Shown: positions 8,903-16,992 of the stretch, in pieces
How positions within the stretch are numbered: position 1 is the stretch's first letter
Layout of the letters: every line of letters starts with the position of its first letter
Source of the DNA: Eubacterium ruminantium
GTDB lineage: Bacteria; Bacillota; Clostridia; Lachnospirales; Lachnospiraceae
Assembly: GCF_900167085.1 (NCBI RefSeq)
Contig: NZ_FUXA01000004.1
Location: 251,895 to 315,894 of the forward strand
Direction: 5' to 3'
Length of the DNA: 64,000 nt
Notes under the pieces: model-generated
What the model was told of the DNA's origin: nothing
The model's input: the letters and a program-made list of their open reading frames with translations, nothing else
The model's database searches: none
Program-made: the position numbers and the translations under genes

Positions 8903-11086
8903 TTACTGAGTAGAAACTGTATTCTTTTCAGAAACTGTTTCAGCGATATAATCAGGAGTACCTACATGAAGCACACGTGACTTGATCTCTTTTGTCTTAC
9001 CGACATTCCAGAAGTTTTCACCAAGATAACCGCAGGTTCTTCTTGTAACATTCATCTTGGAATGATCTTTGTTGTGGCAGCATGGGCATTCCCATTCATT
9101 ATTTTCATTTACCTTGATCTCACCATCGTAACCACATACATGGCAATAGTCAGATTTTGTATTGAACTCAGCATACTGAATATTGTCATAAATGAACTTA
9201 ACAAGTTCTGAAAGTGCTTCAAGGTTGTTGGCCATATTTGGAATCTCTACATATGAGATAGCTCCACCGGATGAAATACTCTGGAACTGGCTCTCGAACT
9301 GGAATTTCTCAAATGCATCGATGTCTTCACGAACATCAACATGGTAAGAGTTTGTGTAATAACCCTTATCTGTAATGTCAGGAATTGTTCCAAAACGCTC
9401 TTTGTCGATTCTTGCAAATCTGTAGCAGAGAGACTCAGCAGGTGTTCCGTATAAAGCGAAACCAAGACCTGTTTCCTTCTTCCATTTCTCGCAGGAATCT
9501 TTGAGTTTATGCATAACACGAAGAGCAAATTCAAGTCCTTCAGGAGTTGTATGGCTAACGCCCTTCATGAGTTTAGTTACTTCGTAAAGTCCAATGTATC
9601 CAAGTGAGATAGAAGAGTATCCGTTAAGAAGATACTTGTCGATTCTTTCGCCCTTGCCAAGTCTTGCAATGGCACCGTACTGCCAATGAATTGGGCTGAC
9701 ATCACTTGTTACACCCATAAGTGAATTGTGTCTGCACATAAGTGCTTCGTAGCAAAGGTCAAGTCTCTCATCAAATATCTTCCAGAAGAGTTCCTCATCA
9801 CCTCTGGCAATGATACCAATCTGTGGAAGGTTAATGCTGACAACACCCTGGTTGAAACGACCTTCGAATTTATAATTACCCTTTTCATCTTTCCAAGGAG
9901 CAAGGAATGAACGGCATCCCATAGGAGAGAATACATTTCCTTCATAATTCTCACGCATCTTCTTAGCTGAGATATAATCAGGGTACATTCTCTTAGCTGA
10001 ACATTTAACAGCCATCTCTGTGATGTAATCATACTTACCGCCCTTGAGACAGTTGAACTCGTCAAGAACATAGATAAGTTTAGGGAAAGCAGGTGTTACA
10101 TATACACCGGCTTCATTCTTGATGCCTTCATATCTCTGACGAAGAACTTCGATGATGATACGAGCATTTTCCTCAATATATTCATCATTTGGATCAAGGT
10201 GAAGGAAGAGTGTAACGAATGGTGACTGACCGTTAGTAGTCATCAGAGTATTGATCTGATACTGGATAGTTTGAACACCTGAACGAAGTTCGTCGTTAAG
10301 TCTTTCCTGAATCATCTTCTCAAGAGTTTCGTCATCAACCTTGTCTCCGAATGATTTGGTAAATCTTTCTTTATATTTTTCATAACTCTTTCTGAGATAT
10401 TTTCCTAAATGAATGAGGTCTACTGACTGTCCGCCGTACTGAGAAGATGCAACAGATGCGATGATCTGTGTCATAACAGTACAAGCAACCTGGAATGACT
10501 TTGGACTCTCGATGAGCTTACCGTTCATAACGGTGCCATTTTCAAGCATATCTTTGATATTGATAAGGCAGCAGTTAAATATAGGCTGAAGGTAATAGTC
10601 AGCGTCATGGAAATGTAAAACACCTTCATCATGAGCCTTGCTGATCTTTTCAGGAAGAAGAACTCTTCTTGTAAGATCCTTAGATACTTCGCCGGCTATA
10701 AGATCACGCTGTGTAGATGCAACAGTGGCATTCTTGTTGGAATTCTCCTCCATAACATCTTTGTTGCGGTTTTTAATAAGACTGAGTATTGAATCGTCAG
10801 TGGTATTGGCCTTACGAACGAGTTCTCTTGTATAACGATAGATGATATATGTCTTCGCCAATACATATTTACCATCTTCCATAAGATCCTGCTCGATCAT
10901 ATCCTGTATATCTTCTACAAGGATTCTCTTGCGTTTTTTAGTCTCAATACCATGTACAATATCTTCGATCCTTTCTTCCCCTATCTTTTCTTCAGGATCT
11001 ACTTCTGCATTTGCCTTTCTGATGGCAGTCACAATCTTACTTCGGTCAAAATCAACTATATGACCGTCTCTCTTTACAACCTTCAT
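8903..11086 (-). CDS. nrdD: Anaerobic (class III) ribonucleoside-triphosphate reductase
   Basis: 727 residues. The N-terminus is an ATP-cone allosteric domain (MKVVKRDGHIVDFDRSKIV onward to about 95). The catalytic barrel follows (e.g. GVLHFHDADYY, SVASSQYGGQ). Near the C-terminus two Cys pairs (YCHVCGYDG and WECPCCHN) form the zinc site, and RRTCGYLGENFW carries the glycyl-radical Gly686. It reduces NTPs to dNTPs without oxygen, fitting a strict anaerobe. Start 11086 is chosen because GAGGAGAGG lies at good spacing. A GTG at 11101 overlaps that Shine-Dalgarno region and is unlikely. Control by NrdR is suggested by the sites upstream. Confidence 0.96.
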   Translation of the reverse strand: MKVVKRDGHIVDFDRSKIVTAIRKANAEVDPEEKIGEERIEDIVHGIETKKRKRILVEDIQDMIEQDLMEDGKYVLAKTYIIYRYTRELVRKANTTDDSILSLIKNRNKDVMEENSNKNATVASTQRDLIAGEVSKDLTRRVLLPEKISKAHDEGVLHFHDADYYLQPIFNCCLINIKDMLENGTVMNGKLIESPKSFQVACTVMTQIIASVASSQYGGQSVDLIHLGKYLRKSYEKYKERFTKSFGDKVDDETLEKMIQERLNDELRSGVQTIQYQINTLMTTNGQSPFVTLFLHLDPNDEYIEENARIIIEVLRQRYEGIKNEAGVYVTPAFPKLIYVLDEFNCLKGGKYDYITEMAVKCSAKRMYPDYISAKKMRENYEGNVFSPMGCRSFLAPWKDEKGNYKFEGRFNQGVVSINLPQIGIIARGDEELFWKIFDERLDLCYEALMCRHNSLMGVTSDVSPIHWQYGAIARLGKGERIDKYLLNGYSSISLGYIGLYEVTKLMKGVSHTTPEGLEFALRVMHKLKDSCEKWKKETGLGFALYGTPAESLCYRFARIDKERFGTIPDITDKGYYTNSYHVDVREDIDAFEKFQFESQFQSISSGGAISYVEIPNMANNLEALSELVKFIYDNIQYAEFNTKSDYCHVCGYDGEIKVNENNEWECPCCHNKDHSKMNVTRRTCGYLGENFWNVGKTKEIKSRVLHVGTPDYIAETVSEKNTVSTQ

Positions 11087-11175
11087 CTTACCTCTCCTCA
11101 CATAATTTTGTAATATATATAGTATGAATGTAGTAGTATTTATACATTAAATAACACTGGTCGATTCAAGAACAA

Positions 11176-11204
11176 ATTATAGCAAACGGTATATGGTTTG
11201 TAAA
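11176..11204 (-). promoter_or_regulatory. Promoter of nrdD-nrdG
   Basis: On the minus strand: -35 TTTACA (11204-11199), 17-base spacer, -10 TATAAT (11181-11176). Predicted start is near 11169, giving a leader of about 80 bases before the nrdD ATG. Confidence 0.8.
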
Positions 11205-11211
11205 TACCAAA

Positions 11212-11259
11212 ATACTAAATCTAGTGTCTGACTATTTGGGTAGTTACTATATTTAGTAG
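11212..11259 (-). promoter_or_regulatory. Two NrdR-box-like sites upstream of the nrdD promoter
   Basis: Two imperfect palindromes, ATACTAAATCTAGTGT (11212-11227) and TTACTATATTTAGTAG (11244-11259), resemble the NrdR box (consensus ACACWATATATWGTGT, as I recall it). They are 32 bases apart, about three helical turns, and lie directly upstream of the -35 element. Paired, phased boxes are the known NrdR arrangement. NrdR represses ribonucleotide reductase genes when dATP is high. Confidence 0.7.
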
Positions 11260-11528
11260 ACATAAAATTAAATGAGTAAACACGGGAAAACCTTGGAAAT
11301 ACGTATATAGAGCGTGTAGATTATGTGAATTAAGAAAATAATCTTTATTTTTTATATTATTTGTGATATATATTTTAAGGTATAAAATTTCCTGGGAGTC
11401 GCAAGATATTGTTTCTTATATAAAAAGGTATTTAAGGGGTGCTATACAGGATATAGTGTCATGAAGAGAATACATCAGGGATATATTTATATAATAAGAA
11501 GAGTTTCAATTTTAGAAGGGATTGTATT

Positions 11529-12785
11529 ATGAAGAAGAAAATTTGTCTTGTTCTTGTCGGAGCTATGTGTCTCACAGCTTTTGCATCCTGTGGTAAAGGA
11601 AAGAACAAGGATAAGAAAGATGAGAGTACAGTTGCAACATCAACAAGTGCTGAGGAAAATGACGTTATCGCAAAGATGAAAGATAAGTACAGAGATTGCG
11701 TTAAGGTGTCAGACTATAATGGCGTTGAATATGTTCCGGTAAAGTCAGAAGTTACAGATGAAGAGATTGAACAGGATCGTCAGTCACTTATCAATCAGGG
11801 AACAACTCATACAGAAGATAAGACAAAGGTTGCTACATATGGTGATGCAGTAAATATTGATTATACAGGTTATGTTGATGATCAGACATTTGAAGGTGGC
11901 AGCACACAGGGACAGGGAACACAGATCACCCTTGGGTCAAGCGGATACATCGATAATTTCGATGAGCAGATCGTTGGTCACAAGCCTGGTGATAAATTTG
12001 ATGTAAATGTTACTTTCCCTGATCCATATTCAGGAAATCCTGATCTTTCAGGAAAGAAGGCAAGATTTGAGACAACACTTAACTCAATCATCATTCACCA
12101 TATTCCTGAATATAATGATGAACTTGTAAAGAATAACACTTCATATGAAAATGTTGCTGAGTATGAAAAGGCAATGAAGGAAAAGCATGAGGAAGAACAT
12201 GCAAAGAATGATCTTTCAAGTAACAAGGAATCAGTTATTTCAAGCATAATTGAAAGTTCAGAAGTTGTTCAGTATCCTGAGGAAGAAGTTAAGAAACTCA
12301 TCGATCAGATGATCAGCCAGGTAAAGCAGCTTGCTGAAAGCAACAATGTTGATTTTGAAACAATCATTTCTTATTACTATGGTAAGAGTACAGAGGATGA
12401 GTTCAAGGAATACATCAGCGATTATGTTCGTGATTACATTAAGCAGAAGATGATCCTTGTAAATATCGCAGATAAGGAAAATATCTCAGTTACAGCTGAT
12501 GAATATGATGCTAAGAAGAGCGAATTAAAGAAGAACTACAACATCGCAGATGATAAGCAGTTCGATCAGTATTACTCAGAAGAAGATGTTTATTACATGA
12601 TCCTTGCAGATAAGGTTATCGACCTTGCATTTGGTAAGGCAAAGGCAGTAGATAAGCTTAGCTCAGACAAAGAAGTTCCTAATGATAATGAGAAGGTTCT
12701 TGAAGAGCTTGAGAAGAATAAATCAAGTGAAGAAGCATCGACAGGAGAGGCTACAACAGAGGCGGCAAGTGTGGATGGCGAATAA
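11529..12785 (+). CDS. Trigger-factor-like lipoprotein with FKBP peptidyl-prolyl isomerase domain
   Basis: 418 residues. The signal peptide ends in the lipobox AFASC (Cys21), followed by a Lys/Asp/Ser-rich linker. Residues about 105-195 form an FKBP domain (YGDAVNIDYTGYVDD, FEGGSTQGQGTQITLGSSGY, VGHKPGDKFDVNVTFPDPY). A long helical part resembling the trigger-factor C-terminal chaperone arms follows. The tail is acidic and Thr/Ser/Ala-rich. Unlike ribosomal trigger factor, this is a lipid-anchored extracytoplasmic protein, a form I associate with Lachnospiraceae. Likely role: isomerase/chaperone for secreted proteins. tRNA-Leu follows 81 bases downstream. Confidence 0.8.
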   Translation: MKKKICLVLVGAMCLTAFASCGKGKNKDKKDESTVATSTSAEENDVIAKMKDKYRDCVKVSDYNGVEYVPVKSEVTDEEIEQDRQSLINQGTTHTEDKTKVATYGDAVNIDYTGYVDDQTFEGGSTQGQGTQITLGSSGYIDNFDEQIVGHKPGDKFDVNVTFPDPYSGNPDLSGKKARFETTLNSIIIHHIPEYNDELVKNNTSYENVAEYEKAMKEKHEEEHAKNDLSSNKESVISSIIESSEVVQYPEEEVKKLIDQMISQVKQLAESNNVDFETIISYYYGKSTEDEFKEYISDYVRDYIKQKMILVNIADKENISVTADEYDAKKSELKKNYNIADDKQFDQYYSEEDVYYMILADKVIDLAFGKAKAVDKLSSDKEVPNDNEKVLEELEKNKSSEEASTGEATTEAASVDGE

Positions 12786-12866
12786 GTCCTGCAGTCTTGA
12801 CATAATAAATTGAAAATGATAAGATTCAGAATGTTCGCGGGCTTAAGCGGACATTCTGATATATAA

Positions 12867-12950
12867 GCAGTTGTGGCGGAATTGGCATACGCGCATGATT
12901 CAGGTTCATGTCCACGCAAGTGGGTTCGGGTTCAAGTCCCGTCAACTGCA
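12867..12950 (+). tRNA. tRNA-Leu, anticodon CAG
   Basis: 84 bases without CCA. The acceptor stem GCAGTTG/CAACTGC is perfect. The anticodon arm CATGA-TTCAGGT-TCATG gives anticodon CAG. A class II variable arm (TCCACGCAAGTGGGT) and T-loop TTCAAGT are present, with discriminator A. The outermost T-stem pair is a T-T mismatch. A strong terminator follows directly, and a broken second copy of the acceptor/T-arm lies just downstream. Confidence 0.92.
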
Positions 12951-12952
12951 CT

Positions 12953-12982
12953 AACAGGAGCGGTAAATACCGCTCCTGTTTT
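12953..12982 (+). terminator. Terminator of tRNA-Leu
   Basis: A 12-bp stem AACAGGAGCGGT / ACCGCTCCTGTT with a four-base AAAT loop and a short T-run, starting three bases after the tRNA 3' end. Confidence 0.85.
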
Positions 12983-13077
12983 GCAGTTAGACCTTGAACC
13001 TCGGGTTCAAGGTCTCGCCTACCGGCTCGGTCGGTGCTAAACGCTTGCCACGGGCAAGCAGCACCCCGTCAACTGCA
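12983..13077 (+). pseudogene. tRNA-Leu remnant (acceptor and T-arm) interrupted by a palindromic element
   Basis: The segment begins GCAGTTAG, like the 5' acceptor of the intact tRNA-Leu upstream, and ends CCCGTCAACTGCA, identical to that tRNA's 3' end. The D and anticodon arms are missing. The T-loop TTCAAG is followed by a 53-base element starting GTCTC and ending AGCAC (13012-13064), after which the T-stem strand CCCGT and acceptor CAACTGC resume. A perfect 10-bp hairpin (12991-13000 with 13004-13013) precedes and overlaps the insertion point. It is not expected to be a functional tRNA. Confidence 0.7.
13012..13064 (+). repeat. T-loop palindromic element, copy A (53 bp)
   Basis: Starts GTCTCGCC, contains CGGTCGGTGCT, then the hairpin GCTTGCC-ACG-GGCAAGC, and closes with AGCAC, which pairs with GTGCT. 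The same layout and exact length occur in copy C at 61688-61740. Confidence 0.75.
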
Positions 13078-13149
13078 CACGAGGGAATACATACTACGAG
13101 TTATGCAGATAAGAAACTGAACCCCGGGTTCAAGGTTAATATTTGTTTC

Positions 13150-13178
13150 TTGACTTTGGGAATGTGTTGGGTTATAAT
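13150..13178 (+). promoter_or_regulatory. Promoter of greA
   Basis: TTGACT (13150-13155), 17-base spacer, TATAAT (13173-13178), 48 bases before the greA start. Confidence 0.85.
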
Positions 13179-13225
13179 TGACTCCGTGTCTATCGAAATA
13201 ATATTTCAGGAAGGAAGTTAAAGAT

Positions 13226-13708
13226 ATGGCAGAGCAGAAGAAAAATATTCTTACCAGTGCAGGTCTTAAAAAGCTTGAAGATGAGCTTAATGATCTCAGA
13301 GTATTCCGTCGTAGAGAAGTTGCTCAGAAGATCAAGGAAGCAAGAGAGCAGGGAGACTTATCAGAGAACGCAGAATACGATGCAGCTAAAGATGAGCAGC
13401 GTGATATAGAAGCTAGAATTGAAGAGATAGAGAAAATCCTGAAAAATTCTGAAGTTATTGATGAAGATTCGCTTGATAAAGAGACAGTTAACTTTGGTGG
13501 TACTGTTCATATTCAGGATATTGACAGCAAAGAAGAATATAAATATATGATCGTTGGTTCAACTGAAGCAGATGTTCTTAATGGAAAGATTTCGAACGAG
13601 TCACCAGTAGGAAAGGCTCTTATCGGACGCAAAGCAGGACAGACTGTTATTGTAAATGCACCAAGCGGTACATTTAATTATAAGATATTAGACTTTACAA
13701 GAGGTTAA
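13226..13708 (+). CDS. greA: Transcription elongation factor GreA
   Basis: 160 residues, the usual GreA length. The N-terminal coiled-coil hairpin carries the family signature REQGDLSENAEYDAAKDEQ, including the acidic tip residues that stimulate RNA cleavage by backtracked RNA polymerase. The C-terminal FKBP-like domain has SPVGKALIGRKAGQTV. AGGAAGG precedes the ATG, and a consensus promoter lies upstream. The next gene is lysS, a common Firmicute neighbour order. Confidence 0.96.
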   Translation: MAEQKKNILTSAGLKKLEDELNDLRVFRRREVAQKIKEAREQGDLSENAEYDAAKDEQRDIEARIEEIEKILKNSEVIDEDSLDKETVNFGGTVHIQDIDSKEEYKYMIVGSTEADVLNGKISNESPVGKALIGRKAGQTVIVNAPSGTFNYKILDFTRG

Positions 13709-13811
13709 TATATCTCGAGAATACTGCAAGATCAGGATGAACCGCCGTTCCGGAAGAGGGATGGAATCATTTTGGTGATGCGGTATTTTGTAATAATATG
13801 AATTAAGTGAG

Positions 13812-13872
13812 TATTGTCCGTGCAGGTGTATGTGTTAGCATGTATCATATGCATGGACAATAGTTTTTTTAT
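13812..13872 (+). terminator. Terminator downstream of greA
   Basis: A 13-bp stem (13812-13824 with 13850-13862, one G-T pair) with a 25-base loop and a following T-run. A weaker GC-rich hairpin (CCGCCGTTCCGG) lies closer to the greA stop. Confidence 0.7.
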
Positions 13873-13967
13873 GACTTATATCAGTTTGATGGATGGTTTT
13901 GACATTTGTGCGGATTCATTTTGAAAACTGTATTATCAGAATATATTGAATTATAGAGGATGATAAA

Positions 13968-15593
13968 ATGGCAGAGAATAATCAGAACAATAAGAAGGGA
14001 CAGGCAGCTCAGCCTGTTCAGGATATAAATCAGCTCCTTAAGGTTCGTCGCGAGAAGCTTGCTACACTTCAGGAAGCAGGAAAGGATCCATTTGTTATAA
14101 CAAAATACGACCAGACATATCATGCAGAGCAGGCAAAGGAAGAATATATCGCCCTTGAGTCAAAGCTTCTTGTAGGTAAGGATATGCCTGATACAGAAGG
14201 TATGGATCCGGCTGAAGCAAAGCAGGTTAAGACAGAGGCATACAATGAGAGACGTGCCATAATGGATGCAAATCCTATAACAGTAAGCATTGCAGGTAGA
14301 ATGATGTCAAAGCGTGTTATGGGTAAGGCTTCATTCTGCAATGTTCAAGATAAGAGCGGAAATATTCAGGTATTTGTATCTAAGGATACTCTTGGTGAGG
14401 ATGCATATGCTGCATTTAAGAAGCTTGATGTTGGAGATATTGTAGGTGTTACAGGTTATGTATTCCGTACAATGATGGGTGAGATTTCAATCCATTCAGA
14501 CGGAGTAACACTTCTTTCAAAGTCGTTACAGGTCCTTCCGGAAAAATTCCACGGACTTACAAATACAGATATCAGATATCGTCAGAGATATGTAGATCTT
14601 ATAATGAATCCGGATGTTAAGGAAACATTTATTAAGAGATCTAAGATTATTGCAAGTATAAGAAGATTCCTTGATGATCAGGGATTCATGGAAGTTGAGA
14701 CACCTATGCTTGTAGCTAATCCGGGTGGAGCTGCTGCCAGACCATTTGAAACTCATTTCAACGCACTTGATGAGGACCTTAAGCTTCGTATTTCACTTGA
14801 GCTTTACCTCAAGAGACTTATCGTTGGTGGTCTTGAAAGAGTTTATGAGATTGGTCGAGTATTTAGAAATGAAGGTGTTGACACAAGACACAATCCTGAA
14901 TTTACACTTATGGAGCTCTATCAGGCATATACAGATTATCACGGCATGATGGACCTTACTGAGGCTATGTATCGTCATATAGCTAAGGATGTTCTTGGTA
15001 CAACAACTATCACATATAATGGTGTTGAAATGGATCTCGGCAAGCCATTTGAGAGAATCACAATGGTTGATGCTGTTAAGAAATATGCAGGTGTTGATTG
15101 GAATACAGTTTCAGATCTGGAAGCTGCTCGTGCGCTTGCAAAGGAACATCATATTGAATTTGAAGATTTCCACAAGAAGGGTGATATACTTAACCTCTTC
15201 TTTGAGACATATGTAGAAGAGCACCTTATTCAGCCAACATTCGTAATGGATCATCCTGTAGAGATATCACCTCTTACAAAGAGAAAGCCGGAAGATCCAA
15301 ATTATGTTGAAAGATTTGAGTTCTTCATGAATGGATGGGAAATGGCAAATGCATACTCAGAGCTTAATGATCCTATCGATCAGAGAGAAAGATTTGCAGC
15401 TCAGGATGCCCTTGCAGAAGCAGGTGATGATGAGGCGGAGCATACAGATGAAGACTTCCTCAACGCTCTTGAAGTTGGTATGCCACCAACAGGAGGTATC
15501 GGATATGGTATCGACAGACTTGTCATGATCATGACTGATAGCCCTGCTATAAGAGATGTACTTCTCTTCCCGACGTTGAAGAGTTTGTCGTAA
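13968..15593 (+). CDS. lysS: Lysyl-tRNA synthetase (class II)
   Basis: 541 residues. The N-terminal OB-fold anticodon-binding region includes [17 protein letters not shown]. The class II catalytic core has ETPML (motif 1 region), motif 2 [20 protein letters not shown] and motif 3 [15 protein letters not shown]. It charges tRNA-Lys. Residues about 60-95 ([20 protein letters not shown]) are longer than in E. coli LysRS. The protein ends [10 protein letters not shown]. The next bases in another frame stay open for about 35 codons, and everything downstream is accessory, so the 3' end may mark an island boundary. AGAGGAT precedes the ATG. Confidence 0.95.
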   Translation: MAENNQNNKKGQAAQPVQDINQLLKVRREKLATLQEAGKDPFVITKYDQTYHAEQAKEEYIALESKLLVGKDMPDTEGMDPAEAKQVKTEAYNERRAIMDANPITVSIAGRMMSKRVMGKASFCNVQDKSGNIQVFVSKDTLGEDAYAAFKKLDVGDIVGVTGYVFRTMMGEISIHSDGVTLLSKSLQVLPEKFHGLTNTDIRYRQRYVDLIMNPDVKETFIKRSKIIASIRRFLDDQGFMEVETPMLVANPGGAAARPFETHFNALDEDLKLRISLELYLKRLIVGGLERVYEIGRVFRNEGVDTRHNPEFTLMELYQAYTDYHGMMDLTEAMYRHIAKDVLGTTTITYNGVEMDLGKPFERITMVDAVKKYAGVDWNTVSDLEAARALAKEHHIEFEDFHKKGDILNLFFETYVEEHLIQPTFVMDHPVEISPLTKRKPEDPNYVERFEFFMNGWEMANAYSELNDPIDQRERFAAQDALAEAGDDEAEHTDEDFLNALEVGMPPTGGIGYGIDRLVMIMTDSPAIRDVLLFPTLKSLS

Positions 15594-15722
15594 AGAATCC
15601 AGTATTTATGCGGTTTTATGGCGCGTTTTATCCTTTAGGTCACACAAAGGTCACACATATTATTATTGAATAATGCGTAATAATACGCGATTTATGAGTC
15701 TATAATAGAGAATTAAGGATAT

Positions 15723-15766
15723 AAGGACACTTTCTAAAAGAAAAAATTTAGAAAGTGTCCTTTTTT
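15723..15766 (+). terminator. Strong terminator after lysS
   Basis: A perfect 16-bp stem AAGGACACTTTCTAAA/TTTAGAAAGTGTCCTT with an 8-base A-rich loop, then TTTTTT. Confidence 0.92.
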
Positions 15767-15838
15767 GCGTTATGGTCGTAACTCGTGATTAACAATGGTT
15801 CAGTGATAAAGGTGGTGATCCGTAAAAAACAAGCAACT

Positions 15839-15900
15839 GTCATCTATGAGGCTCCGATGGAAAGAGTTCATTCCATCGCAGTCTCATAGGTGACTTTTTT
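15839..15900 (+). terminator. Second long-stem terminator-like hairpin
   Basis: The two arms GTCATCTATGAGGCTCCGATGG and its imperfect complement enclose an AAAGAGTTCATT loop (about 15839-15862 with 15873-15894) and are followed by TTTTTT. No gene lies directly upstream, so it may end a small RNA or be left from a lost gene. Confidence 0.7.
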
Positions 15901-16050
15901 ATTTTGGGGACTGCCCGTCCCCAATCCCCGGGGAGAGAGAAGAGCAATTCTTAGAGTATGTTTCATATGATAAGAGGAGTATTTTGGTTTACATAGTGTA
16001 TCTACATAAGTGGTGGCCTTTTTATCGACCACCATTTTTGAGACAATGGT

Positions 16051-16097
16051 ATCAGAACCGTATCAGAACAATCAGAAAGAAATCAGAAAAATCAGAA
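16051..16097 (+). repeat. Five phased ATCAGAA direct repeats
   Basis: ATCAGAA starts at 16051, 16062, 16071, 16082 and 16091, alternating 11 and 9 bases, so the mean period is one DNA turn. The run lies about 70 bases upstream of the first island gene. Confidence 0.75.
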
Positions 16098-16167
16098 AAA
16101 TGCAAAAAGTAAATGTTGGGTTAAAAATGATATATTTTCGAAGATCTCAAGAAGGAGGGAATGGTTT

Positions 16168-16629
16168 ATGAATAACAGCAATAACAAGAAAGATAATGCT
16201 CAGGCAATTCCAGTAGGTTGGACGATAGCAATAATAGGGCTTTCTGTAATAGGGTTTTTCTTTATGTGTAAGGATATAAAATCCGCTCTTAATCAGAAAG
16301 ATCAGTGTATTCTTTGTAACCGCGAAGCAGTTGATGGAGAGCTATACTGTTATTACCATCAGAATCATAAATACAGTTTTTCGAATAGTAGAAATACAGG
16401 AAATTCTTCTTCGACAAAAAGCACAACACAAAGTACTGGAAAATCATCCGGAAGCACTTCGTCTTCAAATAAAGCGTCAAAAAAGAAAAATAGTTATTCA
16501 ACGCCTAAGGTTGATCCTTCTGATCATGATATAGATATGTATTACGAGGATTACAAAGAAGAGTTTGAGGATGAGGATGACGCTTGGGATGATTTTGAAG
16601 ATAACGAAGAGTATTGGGATGAATACTGA
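16168..16629 (+). CDS. Small membrane protein with CxxC/HH zinc-like motif and acidic tail
   Basis: 153 residues, family not recognised. Residues 17-35 (VGWTIAIIGLSVIGFFFMC) form one membrane helix. The next part has CILCNREAVDGELYCYYHQ, with two Cys, a later Cys and a His that could bind zinc. A Ser/Thr/Lys-rich low-complexity stretch follows (about 70-115). The C-terminal 40 residues are very acidic with many Tyr, Trp and Asp. AAGGAGG precedes the ATG. It is the first gene of the island and sits directly ahead of the Cys-rich peptide and WYL module. In the second copy of the module a HIRAN gene takes this place. Confidence 0.7.
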   Translation: MNNSNNKKDNAQAIPVGWTIAIIGLSVIGFFFMCKDIKSALNQKDQCILCNREAVDGELYCYYHQNHKYSFSNSRNTGNSSSTKSTTQSTGKSSGSTSSSNKASKKKNSYSTPKVDPSDHDIDMYYEDYKEEFEDEDDAWDDFEDNEEYWDEY

Positions 16630-16640
16630 TGGGAGGATAT

Positions 16641-16754
16641 ATGTTTAAGAGATTTAAGTTTTGGATGATGAAGAAGAGAACATGCAGGTGCTGCTGTTTG
16701 ACTTGCAAGTATTATGTTGAATGCAGGAAGGAACTGTTGGGAGATAAGAATTAA
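16641..16754 (+). CDS. 37-residue Cys-rich basic peptide (copy 1)
   Basis: ATG 16641 follows GGGAGGATAT at good spacing. The 37-residue product begins MFKRFKFWMMKKRTCRCCCL and carries six Cys (five in CRCCCLTC, one in YYVEC) before KELLGDKN, suggesting a metal-binding knuckle. A second copy at 57395-57508 keeps five of these Cys (CRGCCMTC and YAEC) and the same ending. Conservation of the protein rather than only the DNA supports a real gene. Function unknown. It lies 20 bases before the hydrophobic peptide. Confidence 0.65.
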   Translation: MFKRFKFWMMKKRTCRCCCLTCKYYVECRKELLGDKN

Positions 16755-16774
16755 TGGAAGGATGGTGAGCGGAT

Positions 16775-16909
16775 ATGATGAACCTACTGAAATTATGTTT
16801 GTTTCCATTTTGGCTGATGCTTAAGGCGATGGGGTTTATGTTAAAGTTTCTTTTGGTACCACTGATAATACTGGGATTTATAGCGGATGACGGAAAAGGT
16901 GTGTTTTGA
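16775..16909 (+). CDS. 44-residue hydrophobic peptide (copy 1)
   Basis: ATG 16775 follows GGATGGTGAGCGGAT. The product is almost entirely apolar (LCLFPFWLMLKAMGFMLKF, then LLVPLIILGFIADD) and would span a membrane or act as a small membrane peptide. The copy at 57528-57662 has the same length and only a handful of changes, mostly conservative. No family recognised. Possibilities include a type I-toxin-like peptide or a small regulator of the downstream zinc-ribbon/WYL genes; neither is shown by the sequence. Confidence 0.6.
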   Translation: MMNLLKLCLFPFWLMLKAMGFMLKFLLVPLIILGFIADDGKGVF

Positions 16910-16930
16910 TTACAGGAATAAATGGAGGAA

Positions 16931-16984
16931 ATTCCGGTGTTTGTAGGAGTGCTTATCACGTATAAGTTTAGATGATAAAGGAGG
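16931..16984 (+). repeat. Coding-remnant repeat ahead of zinc-ribbon gene, copy 1
   Basis: The sequence ATTCCGGTGTTTGTAGGAGT onward to the zinc-ribbon Shine-Dalgarno. One frame reads EIPVFVGVLITYKFR and stops. The copy at 35686 reads SLPVFVGVLNHV at the end of a longer open frame, so this looks like the leftover 3' end of a lost upstream gene. Confidence 0.7.
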
Positions 16985-16992
16985 CTGAGCAT

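Larger units (their letters stand above)
11087..11528. other. Divergent intergenic region between nrdD and the lipoprotein gene
   Basis: 442 bases with no gene. The left part holds the nrdD promoter and NrdR-like boxes. The right part is AT-rich and ends in a TATAAT (11490-11495) and AGAAGGG before the plus-strand gene. No convincing -35 is seen for that side. Confidence 0.6.
15594..16167. other. Gene-free left edge of the accessory island
   Basis: 574 bases with no coding sequence I can support. It holds two terminator hairpins, a pair of near direct repeats GGTCACACAAAGGTCACACA (15636-15656), a GC-rich stretch near 15905-15935, and five phased ATCAGAA motifs (16051-16097). Confidence 0.6.

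Noticed and set aside
15556-15680. Alternate frame across the lysS stop as a real C-terminal extension
   Set aside because: LysRS normally ends near LLFPT.K, and the extension ([15 protein letters not shown]) matches no LysRS domain I know; kept only as a boundary hint.
15785-15900. Riboswitch before the island
   Set aside because: The structure is one long hairpin with a T-run and no recognised aptamer motif; no gene follows closely.
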